Made by a program: the position numbers and the translations under genes. A stretch of 7,056 nt of DNA from Phycisphaerae bacterium (GTDB lineage Bacteria > Planctomycetota > Phycisphaerae > UBA1845 > PWPN01): positions 1 to 7,056 of the forward strand of contig PWPN01000140.1 of NCBI GenBank assembly GCA_003557125.1. The letters run 5' to 3'. Positions 6,970-7,056 of the stretch are shown piece after piece. The first letter of the stretch is position 1. The number at the start of each line of letters is the position of its first letter. The notes beneath the pieces were generated by a model. That model had not been told where the DNA came from and did not search any database. It saw only the letters and a list, made by a program, of their open reading frames with translations.

Positions 6970-7056
6970 ATGGCGCGCGCGACGTGGGCGCTGTCATGCG
7001 TCGGCCTTCTCCTGCATGCCGCGCCCGCGTCCGCCGATCCGGACTCGATTGTCGAT
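6970..7056 (+). CDS. Exported protein, 5' fragment (runs off window)
   Basis: Begins at ATG 6970, five bases after the TraH-like stop, and is open to the window edge (29 codons). The fragment is a signal peptide: a short basic start (MARAT), hydrophobic core (CVGLLLHAA), and probable cleavage after PASA, then DPDSIVD. GAGG at 6963-6966 is only 3 bases from the ATG, so initiation probably depends on coupling. In related operons the TraH-like gene is followed by a small exported protein or TraG; the fragment is too short to decide, though a soluble exported start argues against TraG. Confidence 0.6.
   Translation, partial: MARATWALSCVGLLLHAAPASADPDSIVD

Overview
The window is a GC-rich, densely packed, single-strand stretch of a conjugative type IV secretion system (T4SS) operon, most likely from an integrative conjugative element (ICE) or plasmid of a gammaproteobacterium. 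All eight genes run on the + strand. Acidic composition in several proteins (long Asp/Glu-rich stretches in the 371-residue membrane protein and the TraH-like protein) would suit a halophilic or haloalkaliphilic host, for example an Ectothiorhodospiraceae relative. The host assignment is inference only.

Layout. (1) 1-1982: 3' part of a VirB4/TraC-family conjugation ATPase, closest in feel to the ICE 'PFL_4706' branch (TIGR03744); its start lies upstream of the window. (2) 2002-2445: a 147-residue lipoprotein of unassigned family. (3) 2442-3557: a bitopic inner-membrane protein with an acidic cytoplasmic N-terminus, one membrane segment, a coiled coil and a small C-terminal periplasmic domain, an architecture like DotF/IcmG (TraP) of type IVB systems. 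(4) 3523-3978: a small cytoplasmic SprT-like zinc metallopeptidase (HELLH), unexpected in a conjugation operon. (5) 3978-4697: a VirB1-like lytic transglycosylase. (6) 4770-5615: an exported thioredoxin-fold protein with a CxxC site, TraF/TrbB-like. (7) 5618-6964: an exported TraH-like / PFL_4711-like protein. (8) 6970 to the window edge: the signal peptide of the next exported protein.

The genes overlap or nearly abut: a 4-base ATGA overlap, a 35-base overlap, a TGATG junction and gaps of 2-19 bases. The only longer gap, 72 bases before the thioredoxin-like gene, carries a perfect 8-bp hairpin whose 3' arm contains the Shine-Dalgarno sequence. The set makes sense as one machine: the ATPase powers assembly, the lipoprotein and the DotF-like protein belong to the envelope-spanning channel, the transglycosylase opens peptidoglycan, and the thioredoxin-like protein handles disulfides in exported Cys-containing components such as the TraH-like protein and perhaps the CxxC of the DotF-like protein. 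The SprT-like enzyme has no known place in this scheme and is the most interesting item, together with the mixed ancestry of the module. No tRNA, rRNA, CRISPR array, insertion sequence, attachment site or origin of transfer was seen.
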